Positions 46,795 through 56,273 of a DNA stretch of 64,000 nucleotides are shown here, piece after piece. Both the position numbers and the translations under genes were made by a program. The notes beneath the pieces are model-generated. The model ran no database searches, had not been told where the DNA came from, and saw only the letters and a program-made list of their open reading frames with translations. Within the stretch, counting starts at the first letter, position 1. Each line of letters opens with the position of its first letter. The stretch is from Pseudomonas citri (GTDB lineage Bacteria > Pseudomonadota > Gammaproteobacteria > Pseudomonadales > Pseudomonadaceae). Location of the stretch: contig NZ_JAODAB010000004.1 of the NCBI RefSeq assembly GCF_025336485.1, positions 186,001-250,000 on the forward strand, in the 5' to 3' direction.

Positions 46795-47390
46795 AGCGTT
46801 ATTGAGCTGGTTGCCACTTATGCGGCAGCAACTGATTGATTTTTTGCACGATCGCCGAGTAGGAAGACGTGTAAGAGCATCCCTTCAGATAGGCATACGG
46901 ATCATGGCCATATCAACCGCGCAGATTGGATAAAACTCATGATCCCAGCTGCCCCGCTTGCTGCTGCGAAGTGACTCGGCGAACAACCAGTTCGAGCGTC
47001 CAAGCGCCCACGCGCCTTATCGGATTCTCGACCTGATTATTGTCGATGGGCACAGCCCCGTCGTTCAGGTGGCGCGTTAGCGTTACCCAGTGTTTAGCCT
47101 GGATCAGTGTTATGCATTGGCAGCCGGCCCATTTTCCATGCGTGGAAACTGCGGTGGCAGCGGCGCACGCTTGGGCTTCTGACGTGGCTTGGCGGGTGCA
47201 TGTGGCGGATTGACCGCTTTCAACTCGGCTTCGATGGCCGCGATATCAGCGTCGAGCAGGTCGTCGAGTAAGTTGCCGTGGTCAGGGCTTAACTTATTAG
47301 CACTTCGTTGGTTGCCTGCTCGAAGTGGAGCGAGGTTTTTAGGTCTTGCGTCAAGACTTGCGTCGACTTGTTGAGCACCGTAACGGTCAC
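46795..47390 (-). mobile_element. IS66-family transposase remnant
   Basis: Minus-strand pieces of an IS66 TnpC are readable in order. First comes DADIAAIEAELKAVNPP with KPRQKPKRAPLPPQFPR, then, after a large deletion, LTRHLNDGAVPIDNNQVEN, then in another frame GRSNWLFAESLRSSKRG, and finally fragments of the end (ALTRLPTRRS). Frameshifts and the missing core show it is dead. The stretch 46591-46794 holds no gene and may be its outer end. Confidence 0.8.
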
Positions 47391-47612
47391 CTACGTAAGG
47401 GCACTCACGATCCCGGCTGCATGGGATTGAAGTCGGGCTTCATCACTTTGAAAGACTGTAATCATGCGATAAATGGCCTGAGCATCGGGTTCATTACCGG
47501 CCAAACTCAATCGCTCGGCAATTCGCATCAGTTCTACCGCAGACCATTTAAGGTCCGAGGCAATGCCCTGGAGGTCACGCTTCAGACCCTGCCCAGGTTT
47601 GCTGAGGTCCAT
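47391..47612 (-). CDS. Small hypothetical protein (73 aa)
   Basis: I do not recognise this protein. It begins MDLSKPGQGLKRDLQGIASD, is rich in helix formers, and has no membrane segment or cysteine motif. The ATG is 6 bases after TAGGAGTG, which is the main reason to list it. Its stop abuts the IS66 remnant. Confidence 0.4.
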   Translation of the reverse strand: MDLSKPGQGLKRDLQGIASDLKWSAVELMRIAERLSLAGNEPDAQAIYRMITVFQSDEARLQSHAAGIVSALT

Positions 47613-47629
47613 AGCGCACTCCTAAAAAC

Positions 47630-47902
47630 TCAAAAAAAGTTCAACACTCTGCCGGGGGGAGATGGTTGCATTCTTCTGCAAAGCCTTGGCGGTGCGTGGC
47701 CGGACAAGGCTTCTATTTTCTCACTATCACCCTGATGGGAAGAGAACGTGGCGCGAAATATAACAGATTGTAGAGTCCCATTCGACTTGACCCAACGCAC
47801 GCTCAACGGACTATCGGAATCACCGACGACGGCGATTTTCCAGGCCCACACCGAGGTTGTTTCTACGTCGAAGTAAAAGGAGCAGTCGTTCTGGATGCGC
47901 AA
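47630..47902 (-). CDS. Possible small hypothetical protein (90 aa)
   Basis: An open frame from a TTG at 47902, with no clear ribosome site and no recognised family. The N-terminal half (SFYFDVETTSVWAWKIAVVG) looks protein-like while the basic C-terminal end does not. It may be a remnant. Confidence 0.2.
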   Translation of the reverse strand: MRIQNDCSFYFDVETTSVWAWKIAVVGDSDSPLSVRWVKSNGTLQSVIFRATFSSHQGDSEKIEALSGHAPPRLCRRMQPSPPGRVLNFF

Positions 47903-47966
47903 AATCCAGTCAGTTTCCGGTCAAAGTCCTTCCGAGACCGACCAAACCACCATTGCCTAGGCATTT

Positions 47967-48878
47967 TCATTGATGTGATGTCCGGTCCACCTGCACCCAA
48001 ACGCGTCCCTGCGAGCAACCAGTCATCGACCTTGCTCGTAGGGTGATAGTGTTATCTGACAAGGTTAACGTCTGATCGAGCTTCTCCAGCAGTGATTGAA
48101 AGGCCGCCAGCACCTCGACGGGCCGCTCCAGCATCAATTGATGGCCGCACTGCTCCAGCAGCTGGAAACTCCCAGTCGGTAATTGCCGCGCCAAAGCCTC
48201 GCCGCCGCTGGCAGGGGTCAAGCCGTCGCTGTCGCCGGCCAGTACCCAGGTCGGCAAGGCTAGGTTGGCTAGGGCCTTGGCGTCCGGCCATTGTGCGCTT
48301 TGCAGCAAGGCCTTGAAGACATACAGGCGATTACGCTGGGTCAGTTGCTCCTCATAGGCCACTAGTACCGGATCGGTCGCGGGGTGCCAGACACGCTTGC
48401 GCCCCCCCTGGACAACAGCGGCCGGAGTATTTCCAGGAGCCACGTGGGCAAGGCCATCAGGCCGCCCCGACTCAAGGGGCGCTCCAACTGGGTGCCCAGC
48501 AGCAAGGCGCTCAAAGCCAGCCCGGTACCAAAGGAATGGGCCACTAGCATGTTACGCCGACCGCCATAACGGCCAATGATTTCCAACTGGTCTGCCACCA
48601 GTTCGGCCTAGGCATAGGCTGCGGGCTCGCGTGGCTTTTTCGCTGTCGCCGTGGCCTAGCAGATCCCAGACCACCAAGCTATAGCCTTGCTCGGCCAAGC
48701 TGCGCCACAACTCGCGCCATTGGTCCTTGTGTCTGCCACCACCATGGCCGAAGAACACTACTGTGTCGGCCTGATAGGTGCCGGGCCAATGGGCCACGCT
48801 GAGTCGCCGTCCGGGATGGATTTCCAAGAGCTCACCCTGGACCTGGGGCAACTCGGAGAACGTATGCAGATCAACCAT
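47967..48878 (-). pseudogene. Decayed alpha/beta hydrolase
   Basis: From the ATG at 48878 the frame encodes FFGHGGGRHKDQW and VVWDLLGHGDSE, then loses frame near 48630 and meets a TAG. The next frame carries NMLVAHSFGTGLALSAL, with the nucleophile motif HSFGTG. A second shift falls in a run of seven C at 48402-48408. The last frame gives WVLAGDSDGLTPASGG (acid) and LEQCGHQLMLERP (His), completing the catalytic triad. The three parts together form one hydrolase of about 280 residues. Its end runs on past the expected stop. Confidence 0.85.
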
Positions 48879-48951
48879 GGGTGCTATGAACCTCTTCAGA
48901 TACCAGGTAGTCGGGCCGAGATGGGCCCAGATGATCGCGCAAGGTGCGGCC

Positions 48952-50113
48952 CTAGTAGGCGCGGCGGAACAGCCTGCGGCGTTGCAGCTCCGGCACCACC
49001 TTGTCGACGAAACGATCCAGCCCACCCGGCAGATAGGGCGGCATCACGTTAAAACCGTCGACGGCCTCTTCTATGAACCACTGCTCCAGCCGGTCGGCGA
49101 TCTGCCGGGGCTCGCCCACCAGGACCAAATGCCTGCTTATCGCCGCCATACGCAGGTACGGCTGGCGGATGCTCAGGCCTTCGCGGTGGGCGATGCCGAT
49201 CAGCAGTTCGCGCCGGCTGCCCCCCCAGAATTGGTCACAGGCAGCTCCGGCAACGGGCCGTCCAGATCGTAGGCCAACAGATCGGTGCCGCCAGCGATGT
49301 CCGCCAATAACGATAAGCTTACTTCCGGCTGCACCAGGTCCTGCAACTGCCGGTACAGCGCCTGGGCCTCGGCAGCGCTGTCGGCGACGATCGGCATGAC
49401 CCCGGGCATGATTTTCAGCTGCCCGCCGTAACGCCCATAGCGCGGCAACAGCCCCTTGAGTTCACGATAGAGCTGCTGGGCACCGGCCAGTTCGGGCTGC
49501 GCGGTGAACACCACCTCGGCATGGGCCGCGGCAAACTCGCAACCGGTCCTGGAGGTACCGGCCAGTACCTGCACCGGCGCCTAGTTCAGCCCACGCGCAC
49601 CTGGGCCAAGAACTCCCGAGCCAAGACATAACGCTGAGCGTGTTCGAAATGCTCTTGGCGCCCGAAGTTGAAGGCCTCTTCGGCGTTGCTCAACGTCACC
49701 AGTTTCCAGCCGATGCGGGCGCCACTGAGGGCCTCCAGGGAAACGAAACCGCGGGCCACAGTGTCAACGCTGTTATAGGAGGTGGTGACTGTCGCCACCA
49801 AACCAATACGCCGGGTCACCGCCGCCAGTGCTCCGAGCAAGGTCAGGGACTCGAAGTGTTCGGTACGAGACATCCGGCTCAGCGCCTGGCAACTGCCCGA
49901 CAGCATGGCCAGGGTGTCGGAGAGAAACAGAACATCGAAACAGCCGCGCTCCGCCATCAGCGCCAAGCGCCGGTAACCGCCCTTCGGGCACCGGCTATGG
50001 CGAGGATCGATCCATAGAGATTTCAAGCCATCGATTGAGCAAACTTTTAGCCGCTGCTGACGATACTCCGGTGCCCCCCATTGAAACCCAAGGCCCATAA
50101 GAGGTGCGGTCAT
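48952..50113 (-). pseudogene. Decayed DszA/NtaA-type flavin monooxygenase
   Basis: A member of the NtaA/SnaA/DszA group of FMNH2-dependent monooxygenases. The first part (AERGCFDVLFLSDTLAML, LAAVTRRIGLVATVTTSYN, ALSGARIGWKLVT) is cut after REFLAQV by a deletion of about 60 codons near 49590. The middle (QVLAGTSRTGCEFAAAHAEV and VFTAQPELAGAQQLY) ends in a frameshift in a C7 run (49220-49226), and the end (ISRHLVLVGEPRQIADRLEQ, FNVMPPYLPGG) follows in another frame. The N-terminus is also rearranged. Relatives oxygenate sulfones or aminopolycarboxylates. Confidence 0.88.
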
Positions 50114-50151
50114 TACGCTGACTGCGTTCGCTAATAGGCTCAGTCCATCAC

Positions 50152-51171
50152 TCAACTGCCCGCTCCGCCGTGAGCTTCCTCAAAGAAATAATCCTTCCAG
50201 CTACCCGCCTTGTTTTTCAGCACCCCCAACTCCTGCAGTTTCTCAGCATAGATAAAGGTACGCTGCGGTACGATAGTGAAGTTGATCTCCGGATCGGCGA
50301 CGATTTTCTCTACCAGTGGCAGAGGCAACTTCGATTCCTCAACCCGGATGTAGGTCTGGGCTGCCGCTGGTTTGTCGGCTTTTATAATGGCCTCGGCCTC
50401 GGCCAGTGCATCGTAAAATGCCTTGTAGGTTTTCGGGTTTTCGTCGTGGAATTTCTCGGAGGTGTACAGCACGTTGAACGTGGCCTGACCACCGAGTACG
50501 TCGTAGGAACTCAACACCTTATGCACGTTGGGGCTCTGCAATTCCTGATACTGGAACGGCGGGCTGGAAAAGTGCGAATTGATCTCCGAACCGCCGGCAA
50601 TCAATGCCGAAGTGGCATCCGGGTGGGGCAGGCTGATCGAGATATTGTCGAATTTCTTGAAGTTGTCATTCCCAAACTGTCTGGCCGTCTCGATCTGCAA
50701 TGTACGCGACTGAAACCCTACCCCGGCCGCTGGTACGGCAATGCGGTCCGTCTCGGAGAAGTCCTTCAGACCCTTCACGTTCGGATTATTGGTCAGCAGG
50801 TAGTTGGGCATCGACCCAAGTGACGCAATGGCCTTGACGTTCTGTTTGCCCTTGGTCCGATCCCAGATGGTGAGCATCGGCGGCACGCCCGCCGACACCA
50901 CATCCAGTGCTCCGGCCAGCAGTGCTTCGTTCATCGCCGTGGCACCGGAGATGCTGTTCCAGTCAACCTTTATCTCGAGGCCCTGCGCCTTGCCATGCTT
51001 CTCGATGAGCTGCCGGTCGCGCACCACATCCAGAATCAGGTAACCGACACCATACTGCTGGGCAATGCTGATTTTGCCTTCGGCCTGTGCGCCTGCGCTG
51101 AGTAACGCACTCACCGCAGTCAAGGATGTCGCCAATAGTGACAATGCTGAGCGTTTGAAGGGAGTTGCCAT
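50152..51171 (-). CDS. Sulfonate/taurine-type ABC transporter substrate-binding protein (339 aa)
   Basis: A signal peptide with a cleavage site after AGAQA, then a two-lobe binding fold of the SsuA/TauA/NrtA type (ISIAQQYGVGYLILDVVRD, ALLAGALDVVSAGVPPML, RIAVPAAGVGFQSRTLQIE). It would deliver a substrate, probably an organosulfonate by context, to an ABC importer; no permease or ATPase gene lies in the window. It is transcribed together with, or just after, the sigma-54 activator gene. Intact, unlike the monooxygenase gene downstream of it. Confidence 0.88.
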   Translation of the reverse strand: MATPFKRSALSLLATSLTAVSALLSAGAQAEGKISIAQQYGVGYLILDVVRDRQLIEKHGKAQGLEIKVDWNSISGATAMNEALLAGALDVVSAGVPPMLTIWDRTKGKQNVKAIASLGSMPNYLLTNNPNVKGLKDFSETDRIAVPAAGVGFQSRTLQIETARQFGNDNFKKFDNISISLPHPDATSALIAGGSEINSHFSSPPFQYQELQSPNVHKVLSSYDVLGGQATFNVLYTSEKFHDENPKTYKAFYDALAEAEAIIKADKPAAAQTYIRVEESKLPLPLVEKIVADPEINFTIVPQRTFIYAEKLQELGVLKNKAGSWKDYFFEEAHGGAGS

Positions 51172-51251
51172 GAAATCCTCACTGCAAGTAGTGGAACAAA
51201 AAATAACGCGATATCAAAACCCGCACGCTGCTACGGAATAATCAAAAGTAG

Positions 51252-52337
51252 TCAAGGCTGTGACGACCGCGGTATTACTCCTCTATTGTTCAACTCACCG
51301 ATCTTCTCCAACCGGGCCCGCACGATATTGCGGCTGATGTTCAGCAATCGGCCGGTCTGCAACTGGTTGCCGTGGCAATACCGGTACGCGGCACGAAAGA
51401 TCGTCTCTTCGATGTGCTCATAGAGATCGGGAGTGTTCTGTTCGAACAGCACGTGAAGAGCCGTCTCCAGATCCACCGGTCCAATGGGGATGGGGCTCGA
51501 CTGAGTCACCTGTTCCTGCCGGATGCCCGAGGAGCGCATGTCCACCAGGTGCAGGTCCGCTGGCGCGACCTGCTGATTGCGGCACACCAGCAAGGCATGG
51601 TGGATGGCATTTTCCAGCTCGCGGATATTGCCCGGCCAGCTGTGTTCCAGCAGTTTGCGTTCCGCTTCGACACTCATTGAGGCGCGGTTGTAGCCCAGGC
51701 GCCGGCAGTGTTCCTCGAGGAAGAACTCAGCCAGCGGCAGAATGTCTCCTGGCCGTTCCCGCAAGGGCGGCAGGCGAATCGTGGCGACGTGCAGACGGTA
51801 GAACAGGTCCTCGCGAAAGTGCCCGGCAACCACCGCATCCGCCAGATTGACGTTAGTCGCAGCCACCAGGCGCACATTGATCGGAATCGGTGTACGCGAC
51901 CCCAGGCGCACCACTTCACGCTCCTGCAACACCCGCAGCAGCTTGACCTGCATGTTCAGCGGCAGATCACCGATTTCGTCGAGAAACAGCGTGCCGCCAT
52001 TGGCCGCTTCGAACCATCCCGCCTTGTGAGTGGTTGCCCCTGTGAAGGCGCCTTTTTCGTGGCCGAATAGTTCGCTTTCCACCAAGGTTTCAGCAAAGGC
52101 ACCGCAGTTCACTGCAACGAAGGGTTCACGTCCCCTTCGGCTCAAATGGTGAATATGTCGGGCAACCAGTTCCTTACCGGTTCCGGTTTCACCAATGATC
52201 AGAGTATTGGCTTCACTGGGCGCCAGGCGCTCGATACGGCTGAGCAGCTCCTGAGAGCGCGGGTCCTTGAACACCAGAACGGTGGCCCGCACTGACTTGG
52301 TCAATTCGCGAGCGTTTGGATGAGTGATCAGCGACAT
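51252..52337 (-). CDS. SfnR-like sigma-54-dependent activator (361 aa)
   Basis: An AAA+ activator without an N-terminal receiver domain. It has Walker A GETGTGKE, the sigma-54 contact loop GAFTGA, Walker [14 protein letters not shown], and an arginine-finger region (FREDLFYRL), followed by a Fis-type helix-turn-helix near the C-terminus ([17 protein letters not shown]). The lack of a sensor domain and the setting among sulfone/sulfonate genes fit the SfnR group, which activates organosulfur genes under sulfate limitation. The ATG at 52337 follows AGGA at 8 bases. It faces a divergent operon with a likely -24/-12 promoter. Confidence 0.88.
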   Translation of the reverse strand: MSLITHPNARELTKSVRATVLVFKDPRSQELLSRIERLAPSEANTLIIGETGTGKELVARHIHHLSRRGREPFVAVNCGAFAETLVESELFGHEKGAFTGATTHKAGWFEAANGGTLFLDEIGDLPLNMQVKLLRVLQEREVVRLGSRTPIPINVRLVAATNVNLADAVVAGHFREDLFYRLHVATIRLPPLRERPGDILPLAEFFLEEHCRRLGYNRASMSVEAERKLLEHSWPGNIRELENAIHHALLVCRNQQVAPADLHLVDMRSSGIRQEQVTQSSPIPIGPVDLETALHVLFEQNTPDLYEHIEETIFRAAYRYCHGNQLQTGRLLNISRNIVRARLEKIGELNNRGVIPRSSQP

Positions 52338-52583
52338 GGTGCATTCCTGGCAGAAAAAAACGCATGCCCAATAGTGCACCAAGATTTTTAGACTAAAAAA
52401 TTATTAATTAATATTTATATATTCCATAAGTGCATATTTAGTTTTGCTGCTTCTTTCCTGCTGCTGGAGCAGCAATGGGCAAGCACCGACCTGCTCGCCT
52501 ACCAACACTCAGCCCCACCTGCCGCTGCTGTCACCACGACAGAACCCACGGTCCCTAAGGCCTGCAGCCCAAATCACGCGCAG

Positions 52584-52599
52584 TGGCATGCAATCTGCT
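52584..52599 (+). promoter_or_regulatory. Candidate sigma-54 (-24/-12) promoter
   Basis: TGGCATGCAATCTGCT keeps the invariant GG-N10-GC spacing and matches most of the TGGCACG-N4-TTGC consensus. It is 135 bp upstream of the binding-protein gene and faces it, next to a sigma-54 activator gene. The rest of 52338-52733 has an AT-rich run (52383-52445) and a REP element but no gene. Confidence 0.4.
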
Positions 52600-52624
52600 C
52601 TCCCACCTCCCAAGCAGAAAACCC

Positions 52625-52688
52625 GTAGGAGCGGGCTTGCCGACGATGGAGCCCTAAAAAGGGGATCGCCGGCGAGCCGGCCTCTACA
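52625..52688 (+). repeat. REP element pair
   Basis: GTAGGAGCGGGCTTGC and, in inverse orientation, GCCGGCGAGCCGGC...CTCTACA, the form of Pseudomonas REP sequences, can pair into one hairpin. It lies between the candidate sigma-54 promoter and the gene. Confidence 0.75.
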
Positions 52689-52733
52689 GGATCGTGTTTC
52701 GTCCATGTCGCCATACCATTTAGGGAGATTTCA

Positions 52734-53807
52734 ATGAAACGTTTCTGGCGCAACAGCTTGTTCGCCTTGACCGGGCTACTGCTCAGTGCCACGGCGCTGG
52801 CCGAACAGGTACCGGCTTCGGTGAGGATCGCCATCGTCGCCTTCACTCAGGGCGGTAAACCGGTATTCGGCGGTATCGCCGGGCGGGTCATCGAGGAAGG
52901 CTGGCTGGAACAACAATTGAGCCTGCACGGGATCAAGCTGGACTGGATCGCCCTGCCTCATGCCGGCGCCGGTCCGCAGATCAATGAAGGCTTCAGCAAC
53001 AACAGCATCGACTTCGCCGTGCGCGGCGACCTGCCGTCGGTGATCGCCGGGGCCGGTGGTGTACCGGGCAAGCTGATCGTACCTGGCGGCAGCGGCAATA
53101 ATATTTACCTGGTGGTCCCGGCCGGCTCCCCGACCAAGAGCATCGAAGACCTCAAGGGCAAGCGCCTGGCCCTGCACCGTGGCAGGCCCTGGGAGTTCGC
53201 CTTCAGTAACTTTCTGGCCAGCAAGGGCCTGAAGCTCGACGATTTCAAGGTCGCCAACCTCAACCCGCAAGTCGGCGCGGCTGCGGTGTCTGCTGGCAAG
53301 GTGGACGCGGCGGTGCTGCTCAGCGAAGCCTATGCCCTGGAAGACAAGGGCGTCGGGAAGATTATCTGGTCGACCAAACAAGGCGCCAACGACTGGCGCC
53401 TAGTCTCCGACCTCTGGGGCACCGACAGCTTTGTCGCCCAGCACCCGGACATCACCCAGCTGCTGGCCACGGCCTGGGTCAAGGCCGCCTGGTGGGTCTC
53501 CCAGAAGCAGAACCAGGACGCCTACTACCAGCTCAGCTCCCGCGCCGGCATGACGGAAAGCGTTCTGCGCCGCGACGACCAGAACGATCCCGTGGCCTGG
53601 AAAGATCGCTGGGCGCCAAAAAGCGATCAGCAACTCAAAGCCCACTATCAGGCGCTGACCACCTATGCCTTGGCCAACCAGCTGATCAGCGACAACTACG
53701 ACATCACCCCATCGCTGGCCACCGGTTTCACCAACCAGGCGCTGATCGATCTGCAACTCACAGACTATTGGCCGACCCTGCGTGGCCAGGTCAACAGCAA
53801 TCAATGA
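52734..53807 (+). CDS. Sulfonate-type ABC transporter substrate-binding protein (357 aa)
   Basis: A signal peptide ending at ALAEQ, then a binding fold with ALPHAGAGPQINEGFSNNSI, DFAVRGDLPSVIAGAGG, IYLVVPAGSPTKSIEDLKGK and NPQVGAAAVSAGKVDAAVL. This resembles aliphatic-sulfonate binding proteins. The ATG follows GGGAGATTTCA. First gene of a run with the lipase and SsuD-like monooxygenase genes. The transporter membrane parts are not in the window. A different sequence from the binding protein at 50.2 kb. Confidence 0.87.
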   Translation: MKRFWRNSLFALTGLLLSATALAEQVPASVRIAIVAFTQGGKPVFGGIAGRVIEEGWLEQQLSLHGIKLDWIALPHAGAGPQINEGFSNNSIDFAVRGDLPSVIAGAGGVPGKLIVPGGSGNNIYLVVPAGSPTKSIEDLKGKRLALHRGRPWEFAFSNFLASKGLKLDDFKVANLNPQVGAAAVSAGKVDAAVLLSEAYALEDKGVGKIIWSTKQGANDWRLVSDLWGTDSFVAQHPDITQLLATAWVKAAWWVSQKQNQDAYYQLSSRAGMTESVLRRDDQNDPVAWKDRWAPKSDQQLKAHYQALTTYALANQLISDNYDITPSLATGFTNQALIDLQLTDYWPTLRGQVNSNQ

Positions 53808-53821
53808 ATAGGGAGAGCCAG

Positions 53822-55045
53822 ATGAAACTACCGCAAAAATTCGTCTTCGGCCTGAGCGCCCTGGCACTGTCCATGAGCGCTATCGCCGCCGATACCCACG
53901 CACCGAAACCCGACCCCTTGCAAGGTGATGGCCGGGTCTCGGCGTTCTATACCTGGCAAAAGGCGATCCCAGCCACGCCGGGCAAGCTGCTGCGTAGCGA
54001 ACCGCTGGAGAAGACCCTGAGCCTGCCCAATGCCGCCAGTGCCCAGCGGATTCTCTACAGCTCCACCGACGGTATCGACGGCAAGACGCCGATCGCGGTC
54101 TCGGGCACGCTGTTTCTGCCCCGGGGCACCGCGCCCAAGGGTGGTTGGCCGGTGGCCAGCTGGGGGCATGGCACTGTCGGTGTGGCGGATGTCTGCGCTC
54201 CGTCCTGGCAAGGGCGCTCCTATCGTGACGTGCAGTACCTCAGCCGCTGGCTGGACGAGGGCTACGCGATCGTCGCCACCGACTATCAGGGGCTCGGCGT
54301 ACCCGGTGGCCATCCGCTGCTGAACAATCGCATGGCAGCGTACGGCATTCTCGACGCCGCCAGGGCTGTGGTTGCCGGAGTTCCGGGACTGGCCAACAAA
54401 GTGCTAATCATCGGCCAGTCCCAGGGCGGCGCCGGGGCCTTCGCCTCGGCGGCCTATGCACCGACCTATGCGCCAGACCTCGGCGTCAAGGGCAGCATCG
54501 GTACCGGAGTGATCTACACCATCGGCGCGAAGAACGTCGGCGAACAGGACCCGAACAAAGTCGATGCCTCCCTCGCCTACGGCTTCTACACCCTGCTCGC
54601 CGCCCAGCAGTACGACCCAAGCATCGATCCCAAGGACTTCTACACCGACAAGGCGCTGCCACTGTTCGAGCAGGCCCGCACCAGTTGCCTGGCGGCGCTG
54701 GTCGGCGACGTGCTCGGCGTCGGCCTGACCCCGGCCAATGCGAATAAGGAGTACAAGGGCGACCAACTCGCCGCCTGGCAGAAACAAGTGTCCTACCCAA
54801 CCCTGAAACTGGCCCAGCCGATTTTCATCGGCACCGGCGCCGAAGACAAAACCCCGGCCGCCTCAACCCAGGTCGCGCTGATGCAGGACGCCTGCAAGAC
54901 CGGCACGGTGGTCGAAGGCCACCTCTACAAAGGGCTGGGTCACAGCGAAACGGTCAACGCCTCGCTCAAGGACTCGGTGCCTTTCGCCCGCAAGGTCATC
55001 AACGGCCAGCCCATCACCCCAATCTGCAGCCCCAGCGTGCAGTAA
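53822..55045 (+). CDS. Secreted lipase-family hydrolase (407 aa)
   Basis: A signal peptide (LSALALSMSAIAA) and an alpha/beta-hydrolase of the secretory lipase (LIP) family: oxyanion region WGHGTVGVAD, nucleophile GQSQGGAGA (about residue 200), acid in FIGTGAEDKTP and His in KGLGHSE. The role is hydrolysis of an ester or amide outside the cytoplasm; by context it may liberate an organosulfur compound, but that is only inference. The gene starts 14 bp after the binding-protein gene and ends 15 bp before the monooxygenase gene. Confidence 0.87.
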   Translation: MKLPQKFVFGLSALALSMSAIAADTHAPKPDPLQGDGRVSAFYTWQKAIPATPGKLLRSEPLEKTLSLPNAASAQRILYSSTDGIDGKTPIAVSGTLFLPRGTAPKGGWPVASWGHGTVGVADVCAPSWQGRSYRDVQYLSRWLDEGYAIVATDYQGLGVPGGHPLLNNRMAAYGILDAARAVVAGVPGLANKVLIIGQSQGGAGAFASAAYAPTYAPDLGVKGSIGTGVIYTIGAKNVGEQDPNKVDASLAYGFYTLLAAQQYDPSIDPKDFYTDKALPLFEQARTSCLAALVGDVLGVGLTPANANKEYKGDQLAAWQKQVSYPTLKLAQPIFIGTGAEDKTPAASTQVALMQDACKTGTVVEGHLYKGLGHSETVNASLKDSVPFARKVINGQPITPICSPSVQ

Positions 55046-55060
55046 CACGGAGCCCTCGAT

Positions 55061-56269
55061 ATGAGCATTGAATTCTTCACCCGCCTTCCTCTACACGGCG
55101 AAACCCAGTTCCTGCCCGGCGACCCGCGCAACCGGGGCGACTGGCACCACGGTGGCCCGAGCACCGGAGCAGTCTCGGCGTTCAGTGTGGGCGATCACTT
55201 CACCTACATCGACTACCTGGGACAGATCGCCAAGGCCGCGGAGATCAACGGTTTCGGCGGCGCCTTGATGGTCAATGCGCCCTCAGGCGAGGAACCCTGG
55301 ACCGTCTGCTCGCTGCTGGCCCGGGAAACCCGTACGCTGAAATTCGTCACCGCTTTCCAGCCTTATCACTACACGCCGTGGGTGGCGGTGCAGCAGGCGG
55401 CGACCTATCAGCGCGCCACCGGCAACCGCCTGGTATGGAACATCATCAATGGCGGTTCGGATGCCATTCAGCGTCAGGTCGGCGACTTAAGCGATCACGA
55501 TGAACGTTACGCACGGGCCATCGAGTTCATGGATGTGGTCAAGGGCTACTGGCATAACGAGAATTTTCACTACGACGGCAAATTCTACAAAGCCGAAGGC
55601 GGAGGCCTGCGCGGCCCATTGAAAAAAGCAGAACTGCCGCTGATCTGCACCGCAGGTTCATCGATCCCGGCCCGGGAGTTCGCGGCCAGACACGCCGACT
55701 TCTACCTGATGCGGGCCGAACACCCGGATGAAATTGCCGCGCTGATTGCCGATATTCGCCAACGCGCCCTCACGCATGGACGCACCGGTATTCGTTTTGG
55801 CCTGTCGATCGACGTCATCACGCGCGAGACTGAAGAGCTGGCCCGCACCGAAGCCAAGCGCTTCTTCGACGAAGGTATCGCCAAGGGCGCGGTCAAGGCG
55901 GTAGCCGCTCATGCCGGGCTGCGCACCGCGCGCAAGCTCAGCTACGAAAGCGAGTTCGCGCAAAAGACCGAGACCCAACATTTCGACGACTTTTTCATTT
56001 ACCCCAACGTCTGGTCAGGTTTCGGCTACATCGGTATTCCACCGGGCTGCGCGCTGGTGGGCAGCTATGAAAATGTCGTGGCGCGGATTCGCGAGTACAA
56101 CGCCCTGGGAATCGATCTTTTTTTCCTCGCCGGCTATCCGCACCTGGAAGAAGCCTATCGCCTGGGCGAACACATCCTGCCGCACTTTCGCAGCGAGCGC
56201 GCCACGCTGAACCGCCCCGCGCAGGCGCCGCTGGAGCTGAGCTCCGCCAACGGCCCGGCCGGAGCCTGA
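55061..56269 (+). CDS. SsuD-like FMNH2-dependent monooxygenase (402 aa)
   Basis: A luciferase-like TIM barrel of the alkanesulfonate monooxygenase group: AAEINGFGGALMVNAPSG, LKFVTAFQPYHYTPWVAVQQ, NRLVWNIINGGSDA, YARAIEFMDVVKGYW and FHYDGKFYKAEGGG, and at the end FFLAGYPHLEEAYRLGEHIL. It would desulfonate an alkanesulfonate to an aldehyde and sulfite using reduced flavin from a reductase encoded elsewhere. Intact, unlike its neighbour at 58.1 kb. Confidence 0.9.
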   Translation: MSIEFFTRLPLHGETQFLPGDPRNRGDWHHGGPSTGAVSAFSVGDHFTYIDYLGQIAKAAEINGFGGALMVNAPSGEEPWTVCSLLARETRTLKFVTAFQPYHYTPWVAVQQAATYQRATGNRLVWNIINGGSDAIQRQVGDLSDHDERYARAIEFMDVVKGYWHNENFHYDGKFYKAEGGGLRGPLKKAELPLICTAGSSIPAREFAARHADFYLMRAEHPDEIAALIADIRQRALTHGRTGIRFGLSIDVITRETEELARTEAKRFFDEGIAKGAVKAVAAHAGLRTARKLSYESEFAQKTETQHFDDFFIYPNVWSGFGYIGIPPGCALVGSYENVVARIREYNALGIDLFFLAGYPHLEEAYRLGEHILPHFRSERATLNRPAQAPLELSSANGPAGA

Positions 56270-56273
56270 CGCC

